From NCBI RefSeq assembly GCF_022347205.1, contig NZ_JAKRNE010000004.1, positions 62,001 to 126,000 on the forward strand: a stretch of DNA of 64,000 bases, given 5' to 3'. This document shows positions 51,197-61,191 of this stretch, in pieces (the stretch's first letter is position 1; each line of letters begins with the position of its first letter). This stretch comes from Corynebacterium sp. ACRPO (GTDB lineage: Bacteria > Actinomycetota > Actinomycetes > Mycobacteriales > Mycobacteriaceae). Both the position numbers and the translations under genes were made by a program. The notes below the pieces were generated by a model. It saw only the letters and a list, made by a program, of their open reading frames with translations, did not search any database and had not been told where the DNA came from.

Positions 51197-53167
51197 CTAA
51201 GCCTTCTTCACCGTGCGTTTGGTCCAGCGGTAAATGAACGTCAGCGCGATAATAAAGAGGATCACGCCCACGATGGTCGCAGACGTGCCGCCCTCGAAGA
51301 TTTCCAGCGGGCTCTCGCCGCCAGCAGCGGCAATGATGCCGGCGTTGACCACGCCAAAGAGGGACTCACCCACGATGAGGCCGGTGGCCAGGAGGGTACC
51401 CATACGCTTGGCAAACTCCGGGTGGGATTGCTTCGCGGCCCACTTGTCATAGAAGGTGCCCAAGATGGCACCGATGGGAATGACGATGGTCAGGGCGGCC
51501 GGTAGGTACATACCCATGCCGGCGGCCAGCGGGGACAGCGAGTACTTATCGGTGAACTTGCGCAGGAGCTCGTCAATGATAATGAGGACAGCGCCAATGG
51601 CCATGCCGATGAAGATGAGGTTCCAATCCAACGAGCTATCGAAGATGCCGGAGGCAACGGAGGACATTAGGGCGGCTTGCGGGGCCGCCAGGGCGTCTTC
51701 GCCGGCGCCTTCCATGCCTTGGAAGCCGAAGCCATTGAGCATGACCTGCAGAATCGGCGGGATGACCAGGGAGCCGAAGACCACGCCGATGATGAGCGCA
51801 ACCTGCTGCTTCCACGGAGTAGCGCCGACGAGCTGACCGGTCTTGAGGTCCTGCAAGTTGTCATTGGAAATGGTGGCAATGCCAAAGACGATGGCCGCGG
51901 TAAAGAGCGTGTAGGCCACCAAAGACAAAGGATCCGCAGTGGTGCCGCGGGTGACAGCCGCGATGAGCAGCGAGGCAGCGAGCACGGCGATGATGCCAAT
52001 GGAGGAAATTGGCGAGTTAGACGCACCGATCAGGCCGGCCATGTAGCCGCACACGGAGGCGATAATCAGGCCTACCAGCAGGGTAAAGAGGACGGAGACG
52101 GTAATGAGCACGGCCATGTGGTCGTGGATATCGGTACCGCGCACAAAGTCCCACAACAGCAATGCGATAGGCACCATGAACGCCACGATGGTGGTGGCGA
52201 CATAGGGGAAGGGAATATCACGCTCGGTAACGTCCACGGCGGAGCCGGACTTGCGGGCGCGCGAGGAGGCTAGAGACTGACGGATGCCCACAGCAATGGG
52301 AGCGGCGATCTTCAGCAGGGTCCAAATGGCGGCGATGGCCATGGTCCCCACACCGATGAAGCGGATGTCATCGGAGAAGGTGGTATCGACGACGTCGGCA
52401 AGCGCGGTGGCGCCCGTAATATCGCCGGTGGTGAAGATAGGCAGCAAAATGAAGTAGGAAATCACCACGCCTACCAGCATGGCAATGCCTACCGGCAGGC
52501 CCACCAGGTGACCCACGCCGATAAGCGCGGTAGACAGGCTGGTGCCCAAGGTGGTCGCGCCAGCGCCGAGCTTGAAATAGGCGGTGACTTCGGAGGCGGC
52601 GGCCTTCATTGCGGTCAGCAGCGCCATAACGGCCGAGGTAATGCCGCCCGCGACGATGACACGCAGGCCCTTGGCATTTTCCTCATGGCTGGCGCCATCG
52701 GCGTTCTCGTCGCCTACTTTGAGGACCTCGGCCGCGGCCACGCCCTCCGGGTAGGGCAGATCGGAGCCGGTGACCAAAGCGCGGCGCAGCGGGATGGAAT
52801 ACATCACGCCCAGCACGCCGCCGATGATGCACACGCCGGCAGTCTGCAGGAAGCCAAAGCCCTGCCAGTACCCCACCATCACCAGGCCCGGGAGGACGAA
52901 GATGATGGCAGACAGGGTGCCCGCAGCAGAGGCAATGGTCTGCACAATGTTGTTTTCTTTAATGTTGTGGCCCTTGAACCGGCGCAGCACCGCCATAGAA
53001 ATCACGGCGGCCGGGATGGAGGTAGCAAAGGTCAAGCCCACCTTCAGGCCTAAGTACACATTGGCAGCGGTGAAGATGAGGGTAATCAGGCCACCGATGA
53101 TAATGCCGCGCAGAGTCAGCTCGGGCAGGGAGGCCTTGGAACCTGCGGCGGATGATGCGTTCGCCAT
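51197..53167 (-). CDS. OPT-family oligopeptide transporter
   Basis: This 656-residue membrane protein has about 15 hydrophobic helices. The family signature includes YLGLKVGLTFATSIPAAVIS near residues 38-57 and NIVQTIASAAGT near 75-86. OPT proteins import small peptides, or metal-chelate complexes in plants, by proton symport. Peptides taken up could be degraded by the M20 dipeptidase divergently encoded next to it and by the aminopeptidase C pair. The start is preceded by GAAAGGACC. It lies downstream of groEL on the same strand but with a 200-base gap, so it is not in that operon. Confidence 0.94.
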   Translation of the reverse strand: MANASSAAGSKASLPELTLRGIIIGGLITLIFTAANVYLGLKVGLTFATSIPAAVISMAVLRRFKGHNIKENNIVQTIASAAGTLSAIIFVLPGLVMVGYWQGFGFLQTAGVCIIGGVLGVMYSIPLRRALVTGSDLPYPEGVAAAEVLKVGDENADGASHEENAKGLRVIVAGGITSAVMALLTAMKAAASEVTAYFKLGAGATTLGTSLSTALIGVGHLVGLPVGIAMLVGVVISYFILLPIFTTGDITGATALADVVDTTFSDDIRFIGVGTMAIAAIWTLLKIAAPIAVGIRQSLASSRARKSGSAVDVTERDIPFPYVATTIVAFMVPIALLLWDFVRGTDIHDHMAVLITVSVLFTLLVGLIIASVCGYMAGLIGASNSPISSIGIIAVLAASLLIAAVTRGTTADPLSLVAYTLFTAAIVFGIATISNDNLQDLKTGQLVGATPWKQQVALIIGVVFGSLVIPPILQVMLNGFGFQGMEGAGEDALAAPQAALMSSVASGIFDSSLDWNLIFIGMAIGAVLIIIDELLRKFTDKYSLSPLAAGMGMYLPAALTIVIPIGAILGTFYDKWAAKQSHPEFAKRMGTLLATGLIVGESLFGVVNAGIIAAAGGESPLEIFEGGTSATIVGVILFIIALTFIYRWTKRTVKKA

Positions 53168-53395
53168 GCCAGGTCCTTTCTATTCTCGGCTATGAAAGTT
53201 TCTCGTTTCACCCTGCGTAGCAAACCGCGGCCTGCCACGTCCGTTTCTGCCTGTTTGGCGCCGGTTTCTTCCCGGAATAGGGTCCGAACGGACAAAATCC
53301 GCACAGGGTGGAATGAATAAATTTTAGTTCACCACCCCAGCGTTTTCCTATTCCGGTTGCTCTATAGCTTGGGGCGGGCGGGTACCGTAGAGAAC

Positions 53396-54763
53396 ATGAC
53401 TGCACTTAATGAAAGCATTCGCAACGACCGCGAGACCATTTTCCGCCAGCTCAGCGAGCTCGTGGCCTTTAACTCCGTCCATGACGAGGAAGGCCTGGAG
53501 GACCAGACCAAGGACGCAAGCCAGTGGGTTAAGTCCGCACTGGAAGAGTCCGGAGTGAGCGTGGAAACCATCACCACGGCCGATGGCTCCACCGCCATCT
53601 TGGGTGAGCGCAAGGGCGATGAGGGCGCCAAGACGGTGCTGCTGTACTCCCACTATGACGTGGTGCCGGCCGGCAACCGCGAGGCTTGGGAATCCGATCC
53701 ATTCACCCTGACCGAGCGTGAGGCCGCTGATGGCTCCACCCGCTGGTACGGCCGCGGCGCCGCCGACTGTAAGGGCAATGTGGCCATGCACTTGGCCGCC
53801 CTGCGCGCGGTGGACAATAACGGTGGTACCAAGGTGAACCTGAAGTACCTCATCGAGGGCTCCGAGGAGCGCGGCGGCGAGGGCCTATCCCAGCTCATCA
53901 AGGATCGCCCGGAGCTTTTTGCTGCCGACGCCATCCTCATCGCCGATGCGGGCAACGCCGCTGTGGGCCAGCCGACCTTGACTACGTCCCTGCGCGGCGG
54001 CGCGCAGATTGGCGTGCAGGTCGATACCTTGGCCTCCGCCGTCCACTCCGGCCAGTTTGGCGGCGCGGCACCGGATGCCGCCAAGGCGCTGATGCGCGCC
54101 ATCGACTCCCTGTCCGATGAATACGGCCGCACCGTTATCGACGGCGTGGATACCACCGCCGAGTGGTCCGGCCAAGAGTACCCAGCCGAGGCCTTCCGCG
54201 CCGATGCGCAGCTGCTGGAGGGCACTAAGATCATGGGCGAAGACGACCCGGCCGGTGCCACCCCGGTGGCCAACATGGTCTGGTCCCGCCCGGCCATTAC
54301 CGTGACCGGCTTTACCTCCACCCCGGTGTCAGAGGCCGTCAACGCCGTGCCCGCCACCGCTTTCGCGCAGCTCAACCTGCGCGTTCCGGCCGGTGCCGAT
54401 GCCGCTGCGATTGCCGACGCCGTCTGCGATCACCTCCGCGCCCACACCCCATGGGGCGCCCACGTTAAGGCCGAAGTGCTTGAGGCCAATGCCGGTTTTG
54501 CCACCGATCCAGAAAAGCCCGCCGCTGCACTACTGGGCGAGTGCCTTTCCGAGTCCTATGGCACGGACACCGCCGCACAGGGCATGGGCGGTTCCATCCC
54601 GCTGACCACCGAGCTGCAAGAGGCTCACCCCAAGGCGGAGATCGCTCTCTACGGCGTGGAGGAGCCAAAGTGCACCATCCATTCGGCCAATGAGTCCGTC
54701 GATCCCACCGAGATCGAGAACATCGCTGCCGCAGAAGCGCTCTTCTTGCAGCGCTACGCCTAA
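53396..54763 (+). CDS. M20-family dipeptidase
   Basis: A 455-residue zinc peptidase (M20/CPG2/DapE clan). The start is MTALNESIRNDRET. Metal and catalytic residues are visible in LLYSHYDVVPAG (His, Asp), GRGAADCKGN (bridging Asp), and EGSEERGGEG (catalytic Glu pair). A lid/dimerisation domain spans about residues 200-340. A -10-like TACCGT (about 53384-53389) sits shortly before the ATG, so the message may be leaderless. It is divergent from the OPT peptide transporter with 228 bases between the starts, and it probably acts on peptides taken up. Confidence 0.92.
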   Translation: MTALNESIRNDRETIFRQLSELVAFNSVHDEEGLEDQTKDASQWVKSALEESGVSVETITTADGSTAILGERKGDEGAKTVLLYSHYDVVPAGNREAWESDPFTLTEREAADGSTRWYGRGAADCKGNVAMHLAALRAVDNNGGTKVNLKYLIEGSEERGGEGLSQLIKDRPELFAADAILIADAGNAAVGQPTLTTSLRGGAQIGVQVDTLASAVHSGQFGGAAPDAAKALMRAIDSLSDEYGRTVIDGVDTTAEWSGQEYPAEAFRADAQLLEGTKIMGEDDPAGATPVANMVWSRPAITVTGFTSTPVSEAVNAVPATAFAQLNLRVPAGADAAAIADAVCDHLRAHTPWGAHVKAEVLEANAGFATDPEKPAAALLGECLSESYGTDTAAQGMGGSIPLTTELQEAHPKAEIALYGVEEPKCTIHSANESVDPTEIENIAAAEALFLQRYA

Positions 54764-54820
54764 GACTGAAACCCCAGGTCCAGCCCGGGACCTGCCTGCC
54801 GCCGCGGTTAGCGCGGCTTA

Positions 54821-54848
54821 CCCCGCACCTTGGGTGCGGGGTTTCTTT
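54821..54848 (+). terminator. Terminator of the M20 dipeptidase gene
   Basis: The stem CCCCGCACC (54821-54829) pairs with GGTGCGGGG (54833-54841) around a 3-base loop and is followed by TTTCTTTCT. Confidence 0.92.
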
Positions 54849-55052
54849 CTGCCGCGAAATGGCACCATATAATACAGCCCATAAAAATAATCCTTTCGAA
54901 GTCGTAGAAAAACCGGTAAAGTGACAAAAAGTTGGCCCCGCGCTCGGCCATGTTGCTTGCACTGTGCCGCCGCGGCGTACTCAGCGGCGCGCGGCTCGTG
55001 AATGTTCTCGCCTCTCGTCAGTTGTGTGCTCGTGGTATTCGCGGCAGCGGGG

Positions 55053-55058
55053 TATAAA
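55053..55058 (+). promoter_or_regulatory. Candidate -10 box of the mrp operon
   Basis: TATAAA at 55053-55058 lies about 36 bases before the GTG start of mrpA. A stronger TATAAT (54868-54873) exists far upstream and could give a leader of about 215 bases. No clear -35 element is visible with either. Confidence 0.4.
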
Positions 55059-55093
55059 AACGTGACACAACCATAAGGAGCGCAGTAACCAAC

Positions 55094-58075
55094 GTGCTAG
55101 TACTTCTGGGTGCTCTTATCGCCGCCACCCTGGTAGCACCGCTGCTCATCATGCGAATGGGTCGCCCGGCATTTGGAATTTTGGCCTTAGTCCCCGGCGC
55201 AGGCTTTGTGTGGACGCTCATGCACTTTCTGCGCGGCACCTTCGCAGACGGTGGCGCAGTTGAGCACACTGTGGAATGGATGCCGTCCGCGAACTTAAGT
55301 TTTGACCTCCGCTTAGACGGACTAGGCGCGCTATTTAGCCTCATCATCTTGGGCATGGGCGCGTTGGTATTGGTCTACTGCTGGGGCTATTTCGACGGCA
55401 CGCGGCGCCGCTTGGCCATGTTCGCGGCGCAAATGGTGGGCTTTGCCACCGCCATGTTTGGTCTAGTGGCCGCGGACAATTTCCTGCTCATGTACGTGTT
55501 CTGGGAGATTACCTCCCTGCTGTCTTATCTCTTGGTTAGCTACTATGCGGAACGAGCCTCCTCCCGTCGCGCGGCACAGCAGGCGCTGATGGTCACCGCT
55601 CTGGGCGGGCTAACCATGCTCATGGGCATTATCTTGCTCGGACGGCAAACTGGGGCGTGGACCTTTAGTGATATCTCCGCCTATGAGAACTTTGCGCAGA
55701 CGCCCTATGTCACGGTGGCCATCGTGCTCATCTTGGCGGGCGCACTGACAAAGTCTGCAATTGCACCGGCGCACTTTTGGCTCCCCGGCGCGATGGCGGC
55801 ACCGACTCCAGTCTCCGCTTATCTCCACTCCGCCGCGATGGTTAAGGCCGGCATCTACCTAATCGGGCGCCTGGCGCCCTCAATGTATGAGGTGGCCACC
55901 TGGCACGTGGTGGTTATCTCCCTAGGCGTATTTACCATGCTGCTCGGCGGCTGGATGGCGCTCAAGCAGCGCGACCTGAAGCTGATTTTGGCTTATGGCA
56001 CCGTCTCCCAGCTAGGGTTTATCACCTCCATCATGGCCGTAGGCTCGCGGGAAGCCATGCAGGCCGGTCTCGCGCTGACCTTTGCACACTCGCTATTTAA
56101 GGCGGCGCTTTTTATGGTCGTCGGCGCTATCGATCACTGCTCAGGCACAAGGGATATCACCAAGCTATCCGGATTGGGGCGCAAAGAACCATTCCTCTTC
56201 GGCATTGCGATCATTTCCGGGTTCTCCATGGCCGGCGTCCCACCTCTATTTGGCTTCGTGGCCAAAGAGGCCGTGCTGGAAGCCACCATGCACGAGGAGC
56301 TCTTGGCCGGCATGCCACGCAATATGATGCTTGTGGCCTATGTCCTCGGTTCTATCCTCACGATGGCCTATACTCTGCGCTTTTTGTGGGGTGCCTTTGC
56401 CACCAAGAAGGAGGTCAATGGAACGGAGCCGACAGAGGCCGTCGCCAAGATGCATCCCGTAACTATGGGATTATGGCTCTCTCCTGCCCTGCTCACTGCC
56501 CTAACCGTGGCACTTGGTGTGTTCCCCAAGCCCCTATCGGCCGCCTTTGACCAGCATCTCGACTCCACCTTCGCCCCGAAGGAGCATAGCGAACTAGCCC
56601 TGTGGCATGGACTTACCGTGGCGCTCGGCCTCTCCGCACTCATTATCGTGGGCGGTATTATTATGCACTGGCAACGCCAGGTCCTGGTCAAGTGGCAATT
56701 CGCCTATCCTGCGCTGGGCAATGCGGATGATGCCTATGATTCGGTCATCGCTCTTTTGCGCCAGCTCTCGCTGCGCACGACGGCAACCACGCAGCGCGGC
56801 TCCCTGCAGCTGAACTTGACGGTTATCTTTGCCACATTGATGCTGCTGCCACTGGCTATGATCATCAAGGGCGATCTCACCGATATCCGCATGATTGTGG
56901 CGGAAAATCCTTGGCAGATCGTCGCCGCCTTCATCATCATGGTGGCCGCCGTAGCCGCCACGGTCACCGATAATCGTTTATCAGCCGTGATCATCGTCGG
57001 GGTGACTGGCTATACCCTCGCCTTCATCTTCGCTCTGCACGGTGCGCCGGACTTGGCGCTGACGCAGCTGCTGACTGAGACCATCGTGATGGTTCTTTTC
57101 ATGCTGGTTCTGCGCCGCATGCCAGCCTCCACCGAGTGGAAGCAGGACCCCAAGATGGGGCGCCTGCGCGCGTGGCTTTCCGTGGGCACGGGCCTTACCG
57201 TCACCGTGGTGGCGATGTTTGCTATTAACGCACGTCAGTCTAAGCCCATCTCCGAGTTCATGCCGGATCTGGCCAAGGAGATTGGCCACGGCGCCAATAC
57301 CGTCAATGTTTTGCTGGTGGACCTGCGCGCATGGGATACCTTTGGCGAGATCACGGTCATCATCATCGCTGCGTTGGGCGTGGCCTCTCTGATTTATCGC
57401 ACCCAGTCCTTCGCCCGCGCGAGCCGCCGCCCCACCCTGCAAGTTACTGGGCGGCGCTGGCTGGCAGCCGGCGTGGAATCAGAGCAGGCGCTCAACCGTT
57501 CGCTGATGATCGATGTCTCTACCCGCGTGCTCTTCCCGTCTATGGTCGCGATTTCCTTCTATTTCTTCTTCGCGGGCCATAATGCACCAGGTGGCGGCTT
57601 CGCCGGTGGCCTCGTCGCCGCGCTGGCTCTTATCCTGCGCTACCTGGCTGGCGGGCGCGCAGAGCTGGATGAAACCCTGCCTATCGACGCCGGCCGCACC
57701 ATGGGTACCGGACTCTTCCTATCCGCGGTGGCCGTGGTGGCCCCAATGTTCTTTGGGCACCCACCGCTTACCAGCGGGTACACCTCACCGGAGATTCCGC
57801 TCATCGGCAAGGTTTCGCTGCCTTCGGCGTTGGTATTCGATGCGGGCGTCTACCTCATCGTCGTGGGCCTTACGCTCTACATCCTGAATTCCTTGGGTGC
57901 CAAGTTGGATGAGGAAGAGGAAATGCGTAAGCAGCGCGCCCGCGATCGTGCCCGCTCGCTGGCCCGGCAGCAACGCCAACGCACCGCCAAGCAAAAGGCG
58001 CAACGGGCGCAACGCAAGGAAAAGAAACAAGCCGCCACAGCAAGCACAGCCCCGACAACAGGAAAGGAGAAATAA
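55094..58075 (+). CDS. mrpA: Na+/H+ antiporter subunit MrpA/MnhA fused with MrpB domain
   Basis: Subunit A is the largest part of the multi-subunit sodium/proton antiporter, related to complex I antiporter subunits. The 993 residues contain a NuoL-like domain with the conserved ion-channel helices (MYVFWEITSLLSYLLVSYY, APAHFWLPGAMAAPTPVSAY), then a DUF4040/MrpA-C region, and finally the MnhB domain with HNAPGGGFAGGLVAALALIL. It thus covers both MrpA and MrpB. A basic, Gln/Arg/Lys-rich tail of about 50 residues is at the C-terminus. AAGGAG lies 13 bases before the GTG start. It is the first gene of a six-gene operon. Confidence 0.95.
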   Translation: MLVLLGALIAATLVAPLLIMRMGRPAFGILALVPGAGFVWTLMHFLRGTFADGGAVEHTVEWMPSANLSFDLRLDGLGALFSLIILGMGALVLVYCWGYFDGTRRRLAMFAAQMVGFATAMFGLVAADNFLLMYVFWEITSLLSYLLVSYYAERASSRRAAQQALMVTALGGLTMLMGIILLGRQTGAWTFSDISAYENFAQTPYVTVAIVLILAGALTKSAIAPAHFWLPGAMAAPTPVSAYLHSAAMVKAGIYLIGRLAPSMYEVATWHVVVISLGVFTMLLGGWMALKQRDLKLILAYGTVSQLGFITSIMAVGSREAMQAGLALTFAHSLFKAALFMVVGAIDHCSGTRDITKLSGLGRKEPFLFGIAIISGFSMAGVPPLFGFVAKEAVLEATMHEELLAGMPRNMMLVAYVLGSILTMAYTLRFLWGAFATKKEVNGTEPTEAVAKMHPVTMGLWLSPALLTALTVALGVFPKPLSAAFDQHLDSTFAPKEHSELALWHGLTVALGLSALIIVGGIIMHWQRQVLVKWQFAYPALGNADDAYDSVIALLRQLSLRTTATTQRGSLQLNLTVIFATLMLLPLAMIIKGDLTDIRMIVAENPWQIVAAFIIMVAAVAATVTDNRLSAVIIVGVTGYTLAFIFALHGAPDLALTQLLTETIVMVLFMLVLRRMPASTEWKQDPKMGRLRAWLSVGTGLTVTVVAMFAINARQSKPISEFMPDLAKEIGHGANTVNVLLVDLRAWDTFGEITVIIIAALGVASLIYRTQSFARASRRPTLQVTGRRWLAAGVESEQALNRSLMIDVSTRVLFPSMVAISFYFFFAGHNAPGGGFAGGLVAALALILRYLAGGRAELDETLPIDAGRTMGTGLFLSAVAVVAPMFFGHPPLTSGYTSPEIPLIGKVSLPSALVFDAGVYLIVVGLTLYILNSLGAKLDEEEEMRKQRARDRARSLARQQRQRTAKQKAQRAQRKEKKQAATASTAPTTGKEK

Positions 58076-58076
58076 A

Positions 58077-58577
58077 ATGGAAGCCAACCTCTTCCTCCTC
58101 CTGGCCGCGGGCGTACTCGTCGCGGCAGGCGTCTACCTGCTGCTGGACCGCACCATGACCAAGATGATGTTGGGCTTGTTGCTATTGGGCAATGGAGCCA
58201 ACCTCTTCCTGCTGCAGTCCGGCGGCTCGGCCGGTTCCCCGCCTATCGACGGCCGCGAGTCGGAGCCTTACGGCGCCGAGATTGCGGATCCACTGGCGCA
58301 GGCGATGATTCTTACCGCCATCGTTATCTCCATGGCACTTACGGCCTTCATCCTTACGTTGGCCTACCGCCAGTACCGCTACCGCACGGACGATGTCATT
58401 GAAGATGACGCGGAGGATACCGCGATTGCGGCTAAGGCTGCGCGCCCTGGCAACGCGGCCGCCAACCCGGACCACGATGCGTCCAATGATCCGACCACGG
58501 GCCGCGCCACCAAGCAAGGCGATAACTTCGGACCCGAATCCTTCGAGCAACCAGTAAAGGGGGCCGACGATGAGTGA
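58077..58577 (+). CDS. mrpC: Na+/H+ antiporter subunit MrpC/MnhC
   Basis: Subunit C resembles NuoK. Three membrane helices cover about residues 1-95 (MEANLFLLLAAGVLVAAGVY, TKMMLGLLLLGNGANLFLLQ, DPLAQAMILTAIVISMALTA). The remaining 65 residues form an acidic, hydrophilic extension not present in the minimal family (usually about 110-120 residues), ending in EQPVKGADDE. The total length is 166 residues. The ATG lies 1 base after the mrpA stop, and the stop overlaps the mrpD ATG by eight bases. Confidence 0.94.
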   Translation: MEANLFLLLAAGVLVAAGVYLLLDRTMTKMMLGLLLLGNGANLFLLQSGGSAGSPPIDGRESEPYGAEIADPLAQAMILTAIVISMALTAFILTLAYRQYRYRTDDVIEDDAEDTAIAAKAARPGNAAANPDHDASNDPTTGRATKQGDNFGPESFEQPVKGADDE

Positions 58578-60396
58578 GACCGTACAGCCGCTTGTCGATG
58601 TCCTCTTTCCCTACATCGGCTACCTCATTCCGCTGCCCATTATCATCCCGGCGGTAGCCGCAGCGCTCGCCTTGATCTTTTCCCGCGTGCCCAATGTGCA
58701 GCGCCAAATCGTATTTTTCTCGCTGCTTATAACGGCGGTAGTCAACGCCATGTTGATCCTCATTGCGGATTTTGAGGGCATCCAAACACTGCAGGTGGGT
58801 GGCTGGGACGCCCCAGTGGGCATCACGCTTGTGGCGGATCGCCTCTCTGCGGTGATGCTTTTTACCTCTTCCGTGGTGCTCTTTTCCGTCATTTGGTACG
58901 CCATCTCCCAGGGCGTACGCGACGGCACCAAGGACGAGCCGGTGGCAGTCTTCTTGCCCACCTACATGCTGCTGACCATGGGCGTAAACATCTCCTTCTT
59001 GGCCGGCGATCTCTTCAACCTTTACGTGGGCTTCGAGGTCTTCCTCGTGGCATCCTATGTGCTTTTAACCTTGGGTGCCTCGGCTGGTCGCGTGCGCGCT
59101 GGTGTGGGCTACGTGATGGTGTCGATGGCCTCGTCGATGATTTTCTTGCTCGCGTTGGGCTTTGTGTATTCCTCCGTGGGCACGATGAACATGGCCCAGA
59201 TTGGCCAGCGCATGCAGGACATCCCGGAGGGAACTCGCACCGCCATCTTTGCCACGCTGCTCGTCGCCTTCGGTATTAAGGCGGCCGTGGTTCCGCTGGA
59301 CGCCTGGCTGCCGGACTCGTATCCCACGGCGCCGTCGCTAGTCACGGCCGTATTCGCCGGCCTGCTGACCAAGGTCGGTGTCTACGCCATCATCCGCGCC
59401 CGCACCTCCGTCTTTACTGCCGGTGGGCTCGATACCGTGCTCATGTGGGTCGCCCTAGCCACAATGTTGGTGGGCATTTTAGGCGCCATCGCACAATCCG
59501 ATATTAAACGCCTTTTATCCTTTACCCTGGTTAGCCACATTGGCTACATGATCTTCGGTGTTTCCCTCGGCACCGCCCAGGGCCTGTCCGGCGCCATCTT
59601 CTACGCCGTGCACCACATTCTGGTCCAAACCGCGCTATTCCTGGTGGTCGGACTCGTTGAGCGCCAGGCCGGCACCTCGTCGCTACGCCGCTTGGGTTCG
59701 CTAATGTACTCGGCCCCGCTTATCGGAATTTTGTACTTCATTCCAGCCATTAATCTGGGTGGCATCCCACCGTTCTCCGGATTCTTGGGCAAGGTCATCT
59801 TGCTGCAGGCCGGTGCTAATGAAGGTTCCTGGATGGCATGGGTGCTCATCGTCGGTGCGGTGGTTACCTCGCTGCTGACCCTCTACGTCATGATGCTGGT
59901 ATGGGCCAAGGGCTTCCAGCGCGACCGCGCCGATGCCCCGGAAGGCAACATGGCGCTCGCGCGCCCCGCCCCGCTTTCCGATATCACCGATGAGGTGGAA
60001 TTTTCCTCCCGCCAGGATGTGGGCCGCGTGCCCTTTGGCATGATTGCTTCTACAACCCTGCTGGTGGCCGCGTCCACCTCCATTACCTTCCTGGCGGGCC
60101 CCATGTCCGGCGTGACTTCCCGCGCTGCCGAATCCGCGCAAGATACTTCCATCTACCAGTACGCGGTGCTGGGCGACCGCGCGGATGACCCCACCCGCCA
60201 CCTCAACCAGAAAGAGCGCTACACCGGCGGAGCGGATTCCTATGAAAATCGCCGGCATCCCTCCCAGGATGCGGAGCCGCCCGCCCAGCCAGGACTAGAT
60301 GCCCGCACCGACCCAGAAGCCGGCGGCCGCGATTCCCACTCCGGCACTGTAAAGACACCAGACGCCGCTAAGAGGAAGGATATTAGCGATGACTAA
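58570..60396 (+). CDS. mrpD: Na+/H+ antiporter subunit MrpD/MnhD
   Basis: Subunit D is the second large antiporter-like subunit, related to NuoM/N. Of its 608 residues about 490 form the membrane core of 14 helices, with SYVLLTLGASAGRVRAGVGY, DAWLPDSYPTAPSLVTAVFA and AIFYAVHHILVQTALFLVV as recognisable parts. A hydrophilic C-terminal extension of about 110 residues, rich in Asp, Arg and Pro, is longer than in most family members. It is translationally coupled to mrpC and to mrpE (ATGACTAA overlap). Confidence 0.95.
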   Translation: MSETVQPLVDVLFPYIGYLIPLPIIIPAVAAALALIFSRVPNVQRQIVFFSLLITAVVNAMLILIADFEGIQTLQVGGWDAPVGITLVADRLSAVMLFTSSVVLFSVIWYAISQGVRDGTKDEPVAVFLPTYMLLTMGVNISFLAGDLFNLYVGFEVFLVASYVLLTLGASAGRVRAGVGYVMVSMASSMIFLLALGFVYSSVGTMNMAQIGQRMQDIPEGTRTAIFATLLVAFGIKAAVVPLDAWLPDSYPTAPSLVTAVFAGLLTKVGVYAIIRARTSVFTAGGLDTVLMWVALATMLVGILGAIAQSDIKRLLSFTLVSHIGYMIFGVSLGTAQGLSGAIFYAVHHILVQTALFLVVGLVERQAGTSSLRRLGSLMYSAPLIGILYFIPAINLGGIPPFSGFLGKVILLQAGANEGSWMAWVLIVGAVVTSLLTLYVMMLVWAKGFQRDRADAPEGNMALARPAPLSDITDEVEFSSRQDVGRVPFGMIASTTLLVAASTSITFLAGPMSGVTSRAAESAQDTSIYQYAVLGDRADDPTRHLNQKERYTGGADSYENRRHPSQDAEPPAQPGLDARTDPEAGGRDSHSGTVKTPDAAKRKDISDD

Positions 60397-60916
60397 CGCA
60401 CGCTTTTCCGGCCTGCGCCACCGCTTCCGCCCGTGGTTCATCGTCTGGCTGACCATCATGTGGTGCATGCTCATGGGAGAGATCACCGTGGGCAATGTGG
60501 TGGCCGGACTCCTCATCGGCACCGTTATCGTCTTTGCTCTGCCGTTGCCGGCCATGCCCATTACCGGCATCGACGTCTCTTGGGGCAAGCTCATTGCGTT
60601 CATGATCCGCTGGTTCTGGGAATTGTTCTACGCCTCACTCAAGGTGGGCTGGCTGGCCGTGCGCCCGCAACCGGTACCCAAGACTGCCATCTTGGAGCTG
60701 CCCATGCGCTTGGATAATGAGTTCGTGCTTTCCTTAGCCGTAACGCTGTATAACCTGCAGCCAGGCGGCACGGTGACCGATATCGATATTGCCAACCGTA
60801 TGATCACCGTCCATATCTTGGATGCCCGCGATGAGGCCCAGATTCAGCGCGAAATCGGTGCCGTGGCCCAACTCGAAGCCTCATTCATCGACATCTTTGA
60901 AAGGAGCCACCCGTAA
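60389..60916 (+). CDS. mrpE: Na+/H+ antiporter subunit MrpE/MnhE
   Basis: Subunit E has 175 residues. Two or three N-terminal hydrophobic segments (about 14-60) are followed by a soluble domain with RPQPVPKTAILELPMRLD and DNEFVLSLAVTLYNLQPGGTV, typical MrpE features. It overlaps the mrpD stop by 8 bases and shares its last base with the mrpF ATG. The protein is an integral accessory subunit without a known catalytic role. Confidence 0.94.
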   Translation: MTNARFSGLRHRFRPWFIVWLTIMWCMLMGEITVGNVVAGLLIGTVIVFALPLPAMPITGIDVSWGKLIAFMIRWFWELFYASLKVGWLAVRPQPVPKTAILELPMRLDNEFVLSLAVTLYNLQPGGTVTDIDIANRMITVHILDARDEAQIQREIGAVAQLEASFIDIFERSHP

Positions 60917-61191
60917 TGGATCCGCAGATCTATAACGCGATTTTGCTGGTGGCCGCCGCGCTACTGGTGGTCTCCTTCCTCATCACCGTCTGGCGCATTG
61001 TCACCGGCCCCAATTCGCTGGACCGCTTGGTGGGCATGGATGGCTTTACCGCGATGTTCCAATGCGCGCTGGCCACCTACATGTGCTGGTCGCTCAACAC
61101 GACCGTGGTCTCAGCCATGCTGGTGATCGCGCTCTTGGGCTTCATTTCCACCGTATCTGTCACTAGGTTTAGGAAGAGGGATAATCAATGA
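60916..61191 (+). CDS. mrpF: Na+/H+ antiporter subunit MrpF/MnhF
   Basis: Subunit F is a 91-residue protein with three membrane helices. The conserved part TGPNSLDRLVGMDGFTAMF has the Asp residues thought to take part in ion transfer. It begins one base inside the mrpE stop (TAATG) and overlaps mrpG by four bases. Length and composition are standard. Confidence 0.95.
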   Translation: MDPQIYNAILLVAAALLVVSFLITVWRIVTGPNSLDRLVGMDGFTAMFQCALATYMCWSLNTTVVSAMLVIALLGFISTVSVTRFRKRDNQ

